This document shows positions 36,173 through 46,134 of a stretch of DNA of 64,000 nucleotides, piece by piece. The stretch spans positions 248,001 to 312,000 of the forward strand of contig JAPDNP010000001.1 in assembly GCA_025989215.1 (NCBI GenBank), in the 5' to 3' direction. A model generated the notes under the pieces. That model did no database searches. It saw nothing but the letters and a program-made list of their open reading frames with translations, and had not been told where the DNA came from. A program made the translations under genes and the position numbers. The DNA comes from Neisseriaceae bacterium JH1-16. Its GTDB lineage: Bacteria; Pseudomonadota; Gammaproteobacteria; Burkholderiales; Chromobacteriaceae. Positions within the stretch are counted from its first letter, which is position 1. Each line of letters begins with the position of its first letter.

Positions 36173-36484
36173 TCAGCCGTATTTCTTTACGACCGCCTCG
36201 ATCGAGCCTGCCGCTTTGACCAGATCGTCGAGCACCATCACCGGGTGAAACTCGAGGTTGGCATGCAGGGCCAGGAACCACGGTTCAGCGATAGCAGGCA
36301 TCTGGGAGGCGTCGCTCATCTCGAGAAAGAGAAAGGCGGTTCGCTGGCCATTATCGTCGGTGAAGTAGGCAGCCTCGGGTTTCAGGTCATCGAGGATGGA
36401 CTGGATGGTCGAACCGAGCTTGCCGGTTTTGGCCGCCGCATTGCCGGCACCGACCGGGATGTTCACTTTGACAAGGAATCGCAT
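36173..36484 (-). CDS. Conserved hypothetical protein, 103 aa
   Basis: A compact alpha/beta protein: MRFLVKVNIPVGAGNAAAK, LGSTIQSILDDLKPEAAYFT, GQRTAFLFLEMSDASQMP, then AEPWFLALHANLEFHPVMV. The layout resembles ferredoxin-like dimeric alpha/beta-barrel proteins (DUF3303-like). The ribosome site is exceptionally good: GGAGGTGATCC immediately precedes the ATG at 36484, which suggests efficient translation. The function is unknown. Confidence 0.78.
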   Translation of the reverse strand: MRFLVKVNIPVGAGNAAAKTGKLGSTIQSILDDLKPEAAYFTDDNGQRTAFLFLEMSDASQMPAIAEPWFLALHANLEFHPVMVLDDLVKAAGSIEAVVKKYG

Positions 36485-36708
36485 GGATCACCTCCGAGCA
36501 CTCGATGATGGGGTATCGGTCCAGCTGCCGCAGGCATAAGCGGTCTGTCGCACCGCGTGTGCCTGACAGTCTGTCGCAGTGTTCTATAGCCGATGGCGGT
36601 GGGCCCGACCAGTGCCGAGCGTACCAAGCCCGGGCGCTGCGCGACGGAAGGGCCGGCGAGGGCGACTCGGGTAGAATCCGGTGATCTATGTTTCTGCCTG
36701 GACTTGTC

Positions 36709-37485
36709 ATGCCACTCTCCCCCGAAGCCATCCTACAGGCCGCCCGACTGTTGGCCGAACGCCGCCGGCAGGGCCAGCCGGGCCCTTTGCTGCCCGAGGT
36801 ATGCCGCCCGACCGATATCGACTCGGCACTGGCGATCCAGGCCGCCGTCACGAGTTGCCTGGGAAGCCGCATCGGTGCCTGGAAGTGCGGGCTGCCCGTG
36901 GAGGGAAAGCTGGTGGTGGCGCCGATCTACGCCGAGGCGATCAGCACCGATAGTCTGTGCCAGGTGTGGGCTCGCGAGGGGCGGGTGCGGGTCGAGCCGG
37001 AGCTCGCCTTCGTGCTGGGTGCCAATCTGCCGGCGCGGGCCGAACCCTATCTGCCGGCCGAGGTCGATGCGGCGATCGCTCGCACCCACCTGGCGCTGGA
37101 GCTGATCGACAGCCGCTATGCGCAGCCTGATGCGGCAAGCTTCGCCGACATGCTCGCCGACAACTTGGTCAATCAGGGGCTGTTTCTTGGCCCCGCGGTG
37201 GATTCGGCCGACGCGGAACGGGCGGCGACGCTGACGCTGGACGTGGACGACGACCTCGCGCAGCAGCGCTATTCGGGGCAGCATCCAGCCGGGCTGCCCC
37301 GCGCACCGCTTTACTGGTTGGCCGAACACCTGCGCATGCGCGGGCTGGGCCTGCAGGCAGGTCAAGTGGTGATCACCGGCTCGTATGCTGGCGTGATCGA
37401 GTTGCCGCTAGCGGCCGAGTCGTGCCTGCGTTTCGGCGAGCTGGGCACGCTGACGGTCCGCTTCGCCCCGAGGTCAGTGCGCTAG
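36709..37485 (+). CDS. Fumarylacetoacetase/2-keto-4-pentenoate hydratase-family protein
   Basis: 258 residues. The pattern fits the MhpD-like hydratase/decarboxylase branch: an N-terminal helix [36 protein letters not shown], the metal-binding EPELAFVLG (Glu-x-Glu), [13 protein letters not shown], and the C-terminal [18 protein letters not shown]. Such enzymes act on vinylpyruvate-type keto acids with Mg2+ or Mn2+. No aromatic-degradation genes adjoin it, so the substrate is unknown. Its end overlaps the end of the convergent permease gene by four bases. The ATG at 36688 is an alternative start. Confidence 0.83.
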   Translation: MPLSPEAILQAARLLAERRRQGQPGPLLPEVCRPTDIDSALAIQAAVTSCLGSRIGAWKCGLPVEGKLVVAPIYAEAISTDSLCQVWAREGRVRVEPELAFVLGANLPARAEPYLPAEVDAAIARTHLALELIDSRYAQPDAASFADMLADNLVNQGLFLGPAVDSADAERAATLTLDVDDDLAQQRYSGQHPAGLPRAPLYWLAEHLRMRGLGLQAGQVVITGSYAGVIELPLAAESCLRFGELGTLTVRFAPRSVR

Positions 37486-38239
37486 GCCTTGAGCCGGTAG
37501 CCGGTCTTGAAGATCCACGCGACAACGGCGAGGAACAGCGCCAGAAACGCCAGGGTCATGGCGAGGCTGACGCCGACATGGACGTCGGCGATGTCGTAGA
37601 AACTCCAGCGGAAACCGCTGATCAGGTAGACCACCGGGTTGAACAGCGCGACCGTGCGCCAGAACGGCGGCAGGATATCGATGGAGTAGAAGCTGCCGCC
37701 GAGGAAGGTCAGCGGGGTAATGATCAGCAATGGGATCACCTGCAGTTTCTCGAAGCCGTCCGCCCAGATGCCGATGATGAAGCCGAACAGGCTGAAGGTC
37801 ACCGCGGTCAGCACCAGGAACAGCAGCATCCAGAACGGGTGGGTGACGTGCAAGGGCACGAACAGCCCTGCGGTCGCCAGAATGATCAGGCCGAGCAGGA
37901 TCGACTTGGTCGCCGCCGCGCCGACATAGCTGATGACGATCTCGATATAGGAGACCGGGGCCGACAGCAGCTCGTAGATCGTCCCAGTAAAGCGGGGGAA
38001 GTAGATGCCGAAGGAGGCGTTGGCGATGCTTTGCGTCAGCAGAGACAGCATGATCAGCCCCGGCACGATGAAGGCGCCGTAGCTGACGCCGTGGCTCTCG
38101 GGGATGCGCGAGCCGATCGCCGCACCGAATACGACGAAGTAGAGCGAGGTCGAGATTACCGGCGAGATGATGCTCTGCATCAGCGTGCGCCAGGTGCGTG
38201 CCATTTCGAAGCGATAGATCGCGCGGATCGCGTGGATGT

Positions 38240-38243
<4 letters not shown>
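37482..38243 (-). CDS. ABC-2 type permease (YadH-like)
   Basis: 253 residues with six membrane helices: [86 protein letters not shown] and [19 protein letters not shown]. The [35 protein letters not shown] block is characteristic of the YadH/NodJ group. Start overlaps the stop of the ATPase gene (ATGA). The frame is open far upstream on the same strand, but that extension lies within the ATPase gene in another frame. It exports an unknown substrate. Confidence 0.92.
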
Positions 38244-39172
<929 letters not shown>

Positions 39173-39251
39173 GACGATAGCAGATTCGAGGCGACCTTGG
39201 CGGCTCGGCGCCGAGTTGCTCGACGCCGGATGGGCACCGGCCGGGCAAAAT

Positions 39252-39277
39252 AAAACGCCACCCTTGGGTGGCGTTTT
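39252..39277 (-). terminator. Rho-independent terminator of the ybjN-like gene
   Basis: AAAACGCCACCC and GGGTGGCGTTTT form an inverted repeat; on the minus strand the stem is followed by GTTTTATTTT. It separates the YbjN gene from the downstream ABC exporter genes. Confidence 0.88.
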
Positions 39278-39294
39278 GTCTGTCGATGCGACGT

Positions 39295-39714
39295 TTAGCG
39301 GATCAGCCCGGCCTCGTCGCTGCCGGCGATCGCGGACGGCACCGCCACGCCGAACAGCTGCAGCGATTCCACGATCAGTTCGGCCGACACGCCGCCCTCG
39401 TAGGGCAGGTAGAAGTCGGCCGAAATCGCTTCGTCGTCGACCAGGGCGAAGCGGGCGAAGATGTAGTCGCTGTTCATGCGGTTGAGCAGCTCCAGCTTGT
39501 CGAGCCGGGCTGCGGTCTCGTCGATGCCGTAATAGGCGACGTAGCGAATCTGGCGGTTGGCTTCATTCAGTTGAACGAAGGCCTTCAGTTCGCCTGGGTG
39601 GACGGCCAGGTCGCCGTCTTCGTCGACCTCGGTGCGGATGCCCGCTTGTTCGTACAGCGCTTGCAGTCGGGTGAGCGAGATCTCGTCGTCTTGGAGCAGG
39701 GCTGGCTGAGTCAT
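39295..39714 (-). CDS. YbjN-domain protein
   Basis: 139 residues. The YbjN fold (type-III-chaperone-like) is indicated by [81 protein letters not shown]. The family is linked to stress and motility phenotypes in enterobacteria, but the mechanism is not established. Monocistronic: a terminator follows and a family-A repeat lies upstream. Confidence 0.88.
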   Translation of the reverse strand: MTQPALLQDDEISLTRLQALYEQAGIRTEVDEDGDLAVHPGELKAFVQLNEANRQIRYVAYYGIDETAARLDKLELLNRMNSDYIFARFALVDDEAISADFYLPYEGGVSAELIVESLQLFGVAVPSAIAGSDEAGLIR

Positions 39715-39747
39715 GGTGGCTTTCGTCGGGATGGGGAAAGGGGGCTC

Positions 39748-39890
39748 AGAACCTGTTTACGATCCCGCGAACGAAGGGTCAGGCAAGGCGAAATGGCGCG
39801 AAACAGCGGCGTGGACATAGAGTCCATGAGCATGTTGAACGTCATTTCAACGCAGGATCACCCGAGTGCAGCGGATCGTGAACAGGTTCT
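39748..39890. repeat. Family-A MITE-like repeat, full copy
   Basis: 143 bp with perfect-looking ends AGAACCTGTTTACGATC and GATCGTGAACAGGTTCT (one mismatch). Interior shared with 14988-15132: CGCGAACGAAGGGTCAGGC, AAGGCGAAATGGCGCGAAA, CATTTCAACGCAGGATCACC. Its right end touches the stop codon of the minus-strand lipoprotein gene at 39890. Confidence 0.88.
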
Positions 39891-40567
39891 CAGCGGCACA
39901 GCTTGCTGCGCGAGCATTCGGTCAGCAGCTGCATCAAGCGCTTCTTGCAGACCAACTGGTTGGCGCTGGCGTAGTAGAGCGCCGACTTGTCGACCGGGCC
40001 GGCCAGGGTGGCGAGCTTCTGCTGCCTGGCGATCACCTTGCCGTTCTGGTCGATGCAGTCTTTCTTCTGCTGGATCTCGCGATCGAAGCCGCGCTTTCTA
40101 GCCTGAGCAGTTAGCTTGTCCGGGTCGTAGCTGCCGCTGTACTTCTTGACGAAGGCGGCGCCGTCCTCGGGGGTTTGGATCGCGTCGAAGTCGCTCTGGT
40201 ACTGGGTCTTTTTCAGCGACTCGTCGTCCAGGCGCTTCTTTTCGGCCAACTGCTGACGGCGCTGCTCCTGGGCGCGGCGATCGTCGTCGCGCTGGCGGGC
40301 GGCCAGGCTCTTGAGCCGACCCAGTTGCGCTACCTGGTTGTCGGACAAGGGGCGGCCGTTCTGCACGTCGTTCAGCAGGCTCAGGCCGGAATGGTAGTCG
40401 GCGTCGGACAGCCTGCCGGCCTGGCGGGCGCGCTCCAGCGAACCGCCGAGGCGCTGCGATTCGTCGGCGCTCATCCTGGGGTAGCTGCTGCTGGAGTGAT
40501 AGACCGTGGGCAATGCCGCACAGCCGCTCAGCAACGCGGCGACGACGACAAGATAGACTAATTTCAT
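39890..40567 (-). CDS. Predicted lipoprotein with charged coiled-coil region
   Basis: 225 residues. Lipoprotein signal MKLVYLVVVAALLSGCAAL with cysteine at residue 16. A strongly charged helix (ARQRDDDRRAQEQRRQQLAEKKRLDDESLKK) around residues 90-120 probably forms a coiled coil. Four or five cysteines occur in the C-terminal third (KKDCIDQNG, NQLVCKKRL, LTECSRSKLC), which could form disulphides in the periplasm. No family recognised. Start 40567 is preferred over 40591 because the signal peptide begins there. Confidence 0.75.
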   Translation of the reverse strand: MKLVYLVVVAALLSGCAALPTVYHSSSSYPRMSADESQRLGGSLERARQAGRLSDADYHSGLSLLNDVQNGRPLSDNQVAQLGRLKSLAARQRDDDRRAQEQRRQQLAEKKRLDDESLKKTQYQSDFDAIQTPEDGAAFVKKYSGSYDPDKLTAQARKRGFDREIQQKKDCIDQNGKVIARQQKLATLAGPVDKSALYYASANQLVCKKRLMQLLTECSRSKLCR

Positions 40568-40762
40568 TGCTTGCTTATTTACTGAGCTCATGGTCCGACA
40601 TCATAACGCAGCCGGGCAGCAAAAGCGGAACTGGGGTTGGCCGAACGAGTGCGCTTTACGGGGCAGGCTCGGCGGCGGGTAAAACCGCGCGGCGATGTCG
40701 CCTGGGCGGGCCATTCACAGATAGGGGCGCCCAGGTCGGACGACAAGGGCGCGCTTCAGTCC

Positions 40763-41557
40763 TTACGCCAGGCCGAGTGCGCGACGAATCTGCTGCGCCA
40801 CGCCGGCCTCGTTGTGATGGCCGGCCTGCGGTACCGCCGGCAGCAGCGCGTTGAGTTTCGGGTTGGCGTTGGCCATGCGGAAGGGGTGGCCCACCGCCTG
40901 CAGCATTTCCACATCGTTCAGCCCGTCGCCGAACGCCGCGCACTGTGCCAGCGCGATGCCACGCCGGCGCAGCAGCCGGGTCAGCGCCTGGCCCTTGTTG
41001 ACGCCGGCGGCCATCACTTCCAGATAGTCGGGCTGCGAATAGGTCACCGCCACCTGCTCGCCCAGCCGCTGGCGAATACGGGCCTCGATCTCGGCCAGCG
41101 TGTCGGGATGTCCGGTGTACAGCACCTTGGCGACGCCGACGCCATCATGGCCGGACAGATCGTCGTGGCGCGTGCCCAGCTCCGGGTCGCCCTCGCGCAG
41201 CAGATAGCCCTCGTGCACGCAGCTCAACCGTCCTTCGTCCTGATACACGCTCATCAGCGAGCCGCGCGCGAGCTCTGGCTGTACCAGCTGGTGCACCTGC
41301 GAGGGCTCCAGATCGGTGGCCTGCAGCAGTTTGCCGTCGCTGCCGTGCACCCGGGCGCCATTCGAGGTGATCATGCTGATCGGCAAGTCCAGCGGCGCGG
41401 TCAGCCGCTGCACGTCGCGCACGTGGCGGCCGGTTGCGATGATCAGATGGATGCCGCGCGCCGCAGCGGCACGCAGGGTGTCGGCGGTGAGGGCGTTGAT
41501 GGTCTGCTGGGCATCCAGCAGCGTGCCATCGAGGTCGGAAGCGATTGCGGCGTACAT
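40763..41557 (-). CDS. Cof-type HAD-IIB phosphatase
   Basis: 264 residues. HAD motif I is ASDLDGTLLD, motif II MITSNGARV, motif III the Lys in AGVNKGQALTRLL, and motif IV AAFGDGLNDVEMLQAVGHPFRMANANP. The C2B cap is between motifs II and III. Members dephosphorylate sugar phosphates, PLP, FMN or similar small molecules; the substrate cannot be chosen from sequence. Monocistronic on the minus strand. Confidence 0.93.
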   Translation of the reverse strand: MYAAIASDLDGTLLDAQQTINALTADTLRAAAARGIHLIIATGRHVRDVQRLTAPLDLPISMITSNGARVHGSDGKLLQATDLEPSQVHQLVQPELARGSLMSVYQDEGRLSCVHEGYLLREGDPELGTRHDDLSGHDGVGVAKVLYTGHPDTLAEIEARIRQRLGEQVAVTYSQPDYLEVMAAGVNKGQALTRLLRRRGIALAQCAAFGDGLNDVEMLQAVGHPFRMANANPKLNALLPAVPQAGHHNEAGVAQQIRRALGLA

Positions 41558-41640
41558 GGGGTCCGATACGGGGTTGGAGCCGGCTCACGGGCAGGCGAAC
41601 GACGGTTGCTCAGGTGGCACGGCACCGCGCGCTGCCCATG

Positions 41641-41677
41641 GCGTGACCCTTCGTTCGCGAGATCGTGAACCGATTCT
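41641..41677. repeat. Family-A repeat, solo end
   Basis: GCGTGACCCTTCGTTCGCGA followed by GATCGTGAACCGATTCT is one terminal third of family A in reverse orientation. The other end is missing. It lies at the 3' end of the XRE-cupin gene. Confidence 0.65.
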
Positions 41678-42225
41678 TAGAAGTTGGCCGGGGTGTTGGA
41701 GCTGATAATCTCGGCTTCTTCCTGCCCGATGTTGCGGAATTTGTGGGGCAGGGTGCTCGGAAAGTAATAGCCTTCGCCGGCGGTCAACACACTGACCCTG
41801 CCGTCGACGGTGAGTTCAATCGTGCCGCGCACCACCACGCCGCATTCCTCGCCCTCCTTGTGGGAGATCATCTCCTTGCCGGTATCGGCGCCGGGCGCAT
41901 ACAGCTCGCGCAGCATGCGCATCTGCCGATGCGGGGCCGAGGCGCCGACCAGAAGCAGCTTCAGGCCGTCGCGACCGAGATCGGGCTGCTGTTCGGAGCG
42001 AAACACATACGGGTCTTCCTGCGGCGGGTCGCCGAAAGTCAGAAACTCGGTCAGCGACATCGGGAAACCCTGCAGCAACTTCAGCAGGGAACTGATCGAT
42101 GGGCTGACACGGTTCTGCTCGATCAGGGAAATGGTCGCGTTGGCCATTCCCGCCCGCTTGGCCAGTTCGCGCTGCGACAGCGAGTGATGTTCGCGCACTT
42201 GCTTGACGCGGCTTCCAATGTCCAT
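41677..42225 (-). CDS. XRE-family regulator with C-terminal cupin (PuuR-like)
   Basis: 182 residues. HTH_3 at residues 4-60: IGSRVKQVREHHSLSQRELAKRAGMANATISLIEQNRVSPSISSLLKLL. The cupin_2 domain lies at about 105-175 (SHKEGEECGVVVRGTIELTVDGRVSVLTAGEGYYFPSTLPHKFRN). This domain pair and length match PuuR, repressor of putrescine catabolism. Two genes further on a polyamine-type transporter and its putative sensor system are encoded, which supports a polyamine-linked role (inference). Start 42225 gives the family N-terminus; the frame extends upstream without a better site. Confidence 0.9.
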   Translation of the reverse strand: MDIGSRVKQVREHHSLSQRELAKRAGMANATISLIEQNRVSPSISSLLKLLQGFPMSLTEFLTFGDPPQEDPYVFRSEQQPDLGRDGLKLLLVGASAPHRQMRMLRELYAPGADTGKEMISHKEGEECGVVVRGTIELTVDGRVSVLTAGEGYYFPSTLPHKFRNIGQEEAEIISSNTPANF

Positions 42226-42275
42226 ATTGCCGGGAATCTCCGAGGGGTTGTGGGGCTTGCCGGCCAAAGCTGCTT

Positions 42276-42362
42276 ATTTTTTTCGACGTCTTTGGCCTTA
42301 AGTCTCGCAGTATACTTGGCGCTGCCGGGGCAATCGATGGCCACTGTGCATTTTTTTAGACG
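42276..42362. promoter_or_regulatory. Direct repeats in the divergent regulator/sensor-kinase promoter
   Basis: ATTTTTTTCGACG (42276-42288) and ATTTTTTTAGACG (42350-42362) are 13-bp direct repeats differing at one base, 74 bp apart, in the spacer between the XRE-cupin gene and the sensor kinase gene. Likely regulator binding sites (inference). Confidence 0.5.
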
Positions 42363-42410
42363 ATAGTTTGTAGTTGAGATACTGGCAGACACCCTGATCG
42401 GAGCTGTGCA

Positions 42411-44831
42411 GTGGCCCCATTCCCTCTCGAAGGTGCTTTTCCCCGGCGTTGGCGGGCCTGGCTGGCTGGCCTCGCACTCTGGCTGGGCGTGGCTCACTGT
42501 GCCTTCGCCCTCTCCGTGACCGCCGAAGAGCGGGCTTGGCTCGACCTGCACGGTCCGCTGCGTGTCGGTGTGGTATTGCAGGCACCGTTCGCCCAGCTCG
42601 ACCCGCGCACGCACCGTTACTACGGGGCCGATGTCGACTTGATGAACCTGCTGGCCAGCGAGCTGAAGGTCTCGCTGCAATGGCAAAGCTATCCTGACCT
42701 GGCCGCCCTCACTGCCGCGTCCGCGGCGGGGCGCATCGATCTGGCCCCCGGTCTGCTACAGACGCCGGCGACGCTGAGACACTGGCTGTTTTCCGACCCC
42801 TATCTGCGCATCCCCAGCAAGCTGGTCGGCCGTGCCGAGCATGGCACCTCGGTCGAGCTTGATCAGTTACCGCTCGAACAGCGTATCGCGGTGCGCAGCC
42901 CCAGCCCCGTGGCGAGCTTCCTGGCGGCTAACTACCCGGTGTTGCAGCGCGAGCCGGTGGCCTCCGAGCGCGCCGCGCTGCAGCAGCTGCTGGCCGACAA
43001 GGTCGATTACGCGGTGGTCGATGAGGCCCAGCTCAATCTGTTGATGCACGAGCCCGAATTCGCCCGCCTGGCGGTGGTGGGCGAGACCGGCTATACCCGC
43101 CTGCTGCGCATCGCCACCCGGCAGGACGAACCGGTGCTGGCGCATGTGATCGACAATGGCCTGCTGGCGCTGCCGGGCCGGCAACTGAACCAGCTGTACG
43201 AGCGCTGGGTGTTGCCGGCCTACCCGTCGCTGACCGATACCCTGACGTTCTGGCGCCGGCTGGCGCTGTTCCTGTGCCTGTTGACCCTGGCGGCTGCGGC
43301 GGCGTGGTGGTGGAACGTGCGTCACCGTCATTTCGTCGAGCAGCGCCTGGCGCAAGTCCGTCAAGAGCTGGAGCAGCGCGAGGCGGTAGAGGCGGCGCTG
43401 CGGCTGACCCAGTTCTCGGTCGATCTCAGCACCGTCGGCATCCTGTGGGTGAACTGGGACAGCCGGGTGCGCTACGCCAACCAGGCGGCGATGGGCATGC
43501 TCGGCTATTCGGCCGACCAGCTGGTCGGCCAGCTGTTGTCACGCTTCGAACCCAGCCTGGACATGGACCGCTGGCTGGCGCTGTGGGCGCGGGTGCGGAT
43601 CGAGTCGCTGGCCAGCTTCGAGACGGCCTGCCTGCGCCGTGACGGCAGCTGGCTGCCGGTGGATGCCTCGCTGAGCTTCATGCGCTTTCGCGACAACGAA
43701 TACCTGGTGGTGTTTCTGACCGACGTCACCGAAAAGCGTCACGCCCGCGCCGCGCTGGAAGAGAGCGAGGCGCGGCTGCAGGGCATCGCCGCCAATGTGC
43801 CGGGGCTGGTGTTCCGGCTGGAGCGCGCCGCTCCCGGCCAGGCGGCGCGACTGGCCTTCCTGAGCGAGGCAAGCCAGGCGCTGCTCGGCTACGAGGCGGT
43901 CGACCTGATGGCCGAGGCGGACGGGTTGCAACTCTTGGTGCACCCGGACGATCGCGCCGGCTATCTTGCCAGCCGCGCCGCCGCGGTGGCCGGCGATGCC
44001 GACTGGCAGTGGCAGGGGCGCATTCGCACCCGCGACGGCGGCCTGCGCTGGGGCGACCTGAAAGCCAAGGCGCGTCGCTTCGACGATGGTCGCACCGTCT
44101 GGGACGGCATCCTGTGGGACATCACCGTCAACAAGGAAACCGAGCTGAGCCTGGCCGAATCGCGCGCCATGCTGCGCGATCTGTCCGCCCACCTGGAATC
44201 GGTGCGCGAAGAGGAAAAGGCGCATATCGCCCGCGAGGTGCACGACGAGCTGGGCCAGGTGCTGACGGTGTTGAAGCTGGAAACCTCGATGTGCGAGCTG
44301 AGCTATGCCCGGCTCGATAGCGGGCTTACCGAGCGGCTGCAGAGCATGAAGAAGCTGATCGCGCAGACCTTTGCCATCGTGCGCGATGTCGCCACCGCGC
44401 TGCGCCCGCCTATCCTCGACGCCGGCATCGGCTCGGCGATCGAATGGCAGGGGCGCCGCTTCGAGTCGCGCACCCAGATCCCGTGCCTGGTCCAGGTGCC
44501 TGAGCGGCCGATCCGTCTGTCGGACGCCAAGGCGATCGGCCTGTTCCGGGTGTTGCAGGAGGCGCTGACCAATGTGATGCGCCACGCCGAGGCGCAGACC
44601 GTCGAGCTGCGGCTGAGCCTGGCCGAAGACCAGTTGCGGTTGGAGATCGTCGACGACGGCAAGGGTTTCGAGGTCGAGCCGCAGCGGCGGCGCAGCTCCT
44701 ACGGGCTGATCGGTATTCGCGAGCGGCTGCTGATGGTGGGCGGCCGGCTCGATATTCAGAGTGCGCCGGGCGAGGGTTGCATCCTCGCCGTCACGGTGCC
44801 GCTCGATGAAGGAGAGGGGGAAATAGCGTGA
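42411..44831 (+). CDS. Sensor histidine kinase with periplasmic-binding-protein sensor and two PAS domains
   Basis: 806 residues. An N-terminal signal (AWLAGLALWLGVAHCAFA) is followed by an SBP_bac_3 domain, residues about 45-265 (GPLRVGVVLQAPFAQLDPRTHRYYGADVDLMNLLA). A membrane helix lies at about 283-302. Two PAS/PAC units follow (about 330-450 and 455-580). The HisKA_3 helix has phospho-acceptor His611 in AREVHDELGQVLTVLKLE, and the HATPase region has LQEALTNVMRHAEAQTVEL and GLIGIRERLLMVGGRLD. It should sense a small solute, possibly an amine or amino acid, and phosphorylate the response regulator encoded next (4-bp overlap). GTG start with GGAG seven bases upstream. Confidence 0.92.
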   Translation: MAPFPLEGAFPRRWRAWLAGLALWLGVAHCAFALSVTAEERAWLDLHGPLRVGVVLQAPFAQLDPRTHRYYGADVDLMNLLASELKVSLQWQSYPDLAALTAASAAGRIDLAPGLLQTPATLRHWLFSDPYLRIPSKLVGRAEHGTSVELDQLPLEQRIAVRSPSPVASFLAANYPVLQREPVASERAALQQLLADKVDYAVVDEAQLNLLMHEPEFARLAVVGETGYTRLLRIATRQDEPVLAHVIDNGLLALPGRQLNQLYERWVLPAYPSLTDTLTFWRRLALFLCLLTLAAAAAWWWNVRHRHFVEQRLAQVRQELEQREAVEAALRLTQFSVDLSTVGILWVNWDSRVRYANQAAMGMLGYSADQLVGQLLSRFEPSLDMDRWLALWARVRIESLASFETACLRRDGSWLPVDASLSFMRFRDNEYLVVFLTDVTEKRHARAALEESEARLQGIAANVPGLVFRLERAAPGQAARLAFLSEASQALLGYEAVDLMAEADGLQLLVHPDDRAGYLASRAAAVAGDADWQWQGRIRTRDGGLRWGDLKAKARRFDDGRTVWDGILWDITVNKETELSLAESRAMLRDLSAHLESVREEEKAHIAREVHDELGQVLTVLKLETSMCELSYARLDSGLTERLQSMKKLIAQTFAIVRDVATALRPPILDAGIGSAIEWQGRRFESRTQIPCLVQVPERPIRLSDAKAIGLFRVLQEALTNVMRHAEAQTVELRLSLAEDQLRLEIVDDGKGFEVEPQRRRSSYGLIGIRERLLMVGGRLDIQSAPGEGCILAVTVPLDEGEGEIA

Positions 44832-45457
44832 TACGGGTGATTGTGGCGGAAGACCACACCATCGTGCGCGAGGGCATCAAGCAGCTGATCGGGCTGGCTA
44901 GCGACCTGAGCGTGGTGGGGGAGGCGATTAATGGATCGTGTGTGTTCGATGTGCTGCGGCGCACCGAGTGCGAGGTGCTGCTGCTGGACATCTCGATGCC
45001 GGGCCTGAGCGGGCTGGAGGTGATTCCGCGCATCCGCAGCCTGGCGTCGCCGCCGGCCATCCTGGTGCTGTCGATGCACGACGAGGCGCAGATGGCGGCG
45101 CGGGCGCTGAAGGCCGGCGCGGCCGGTTACGCGACCAAGGACAGCGATCCGGCGTTGCTGTTGACCGCGATCCGCAAGGTGGCCGCCGGTGGGCGCTACA
45201 TCGACCCGGCGCTGGCCGACCGCATGGTGTTCGAGGTGGGGCTGAACGACTCGCGCCCGGCGCACACGCTGTTGTCCGAGCGCGAGTTTCAGGTGTTCGA
45301 GCGGCTGGTGCATGGCGCGCACGTTAATGAGATCGCCCAGCAGCTGGTGATCAGCGCCAAGACGGTCAGCACCCACAAGGTAAGGCTGATGCAGAAGCTG
45401 AATGTGCAGTCGCTGGCCGAACTGGTGCGCTACGCGATCGACCACCAGCTGATGTGA
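44828..45457 (+). CDS. NarL/LuxR-family response regulator
   Basis: 209 residues. Receiver domain: acidic pocket VAEDH, phospho-acceptor Asp in LLLDISMPGLSG, switch Ser in VLSMHDE and Lys in GYATKDSD. The LuxR-type HTH covers about 145-205 (LLSEREFQVFERLVHGAHVNEIAQQLVISAKTVSTHKVRLMQKL). GTG start overlapping the kinase stop (GTGA). Partner of the preceding kinase; candidate target is the polyamine-type transporter operon downstream. Confidence 0.94.
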   Translation: MIRVIVAEDHTIVREGIKQLIGLASDLSVVGEAINGSCVFDVLRRTECEVLLLDISMPGLSGLEVIPRIRSLASPPAILVLSMHDEAQMAARALKAGAAGYATKDSDPALLLTAIRKVAAGGRYIDPALADRMVFEVGLNDSRPAHTLLSEREFQVFERLVHGAHVNEIAQQLVISAKTVSTHKVRLMQKLNVQSLAELVRYAIDHQLM

Positions 45458-45489
45458 GCGACGCGGCATTCAACGACAAAGGAACACGC

Positions 45490-45945
45490 ATGGCCTCGAA
45501 TTTCCCACCGCGAATCGAAGCGATACGAGCAGAGGATCACGCTATCTGGCACGCGCTGTGGCATGGCTACCAGACGTTCTACGAGGTCGACATTCCCGAG
45601 ACAACCAGCGAGGTGACCTGGCAGCGGCTGCTCGACGCGGCCGAGCCGATCAACGGGGCGATCGCCTGGCAGGACGGCGTCGCGGTCGGTCTGGTGCACT
45701 GGATCTACCATCGCACCAGCTGGAGCATCGGCGACGACTGCTATCTGCAGGATCTGTTCGTCGACCCCGCAGTGCGTGGCGGCGGGATCGGCCGTGCGCT
45801 GATCGAGCATGTCTACGCGGTGGCCGGCGCCGCCGGCTGCGCCTCGGTGCACTGGCTGACCCACGAGACCAACCACACCGCCCAGCAGCTGTACAAGCGC
45901 ATTGCCGAGCGCACGGGGTTTATCCAGTACTGCCAGCCGCTCTGA
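45490..45945 (+). CDS. GNAT-family N-acetyltransferase
   Basis: 151 residues. Acetyl-CoA loop LFVDPAVRGGGIGRALIEHV preceded by CYLQD; the C-terminal motif HETNHTAQQLYKRIAERTGF matches the AAC/PanZ-like amine acetyltransferase group. AAAGGA precedes the ATG at 45490, which is therefore chosen over 45454. Its position between a sensor system and a polyamine-type transporter is compatible with amine acetylation (inference). Confidence 0.87.
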   Translation: MASNFPPRIEAIRAEDHAIWHALWHGYQTFYEVDIPETTSEVTWQRLLDAAEPINGAIAWQDGVAVGLVHWIYHRTSWSIGDDCYLQDLFVDPAVRGGGIGRALIEHVYAVAGAAGCASVHWLTHETNHTAQQLYKRIAERTGFIQYCQPL

Positions 45946-45962
45946 GTCCGGCCAGCACCGTA

Positions 45963-45989
45963 TTCGGCCAACCTTCAAGGTTGGCCGAA
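45963..45989. terminator. Hairpin built from two inverted copies of the TTCGGCCAACC motif
   Basis: TTCGGCCAACCTT and AAGGTTGGCCGAA are perfect 13-nt inverted copies separated by one base, starting 18 bp after the GNAT stop. The arms are the recurrent genome motif itself. The resulting hairpin probably acts as terminator, as paired DNA uptake sequences do in Neisseria and Pasteurellaceae. Confidence 0.7.
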
Positions 45990-46134
45990 CCGTTTCCTGT
46001 ACCGGCGGTTTTGTAGGAATCGCCCTACACGGTGCTACCGGAAATGCCGACAGCAAAATCCGCCGCCGGCCGATGGGCACCGCCCCGCACCCTGCTTAAC
46101 ATGGCCGTCATGCCACGTTCACATGGGTGCCGTG

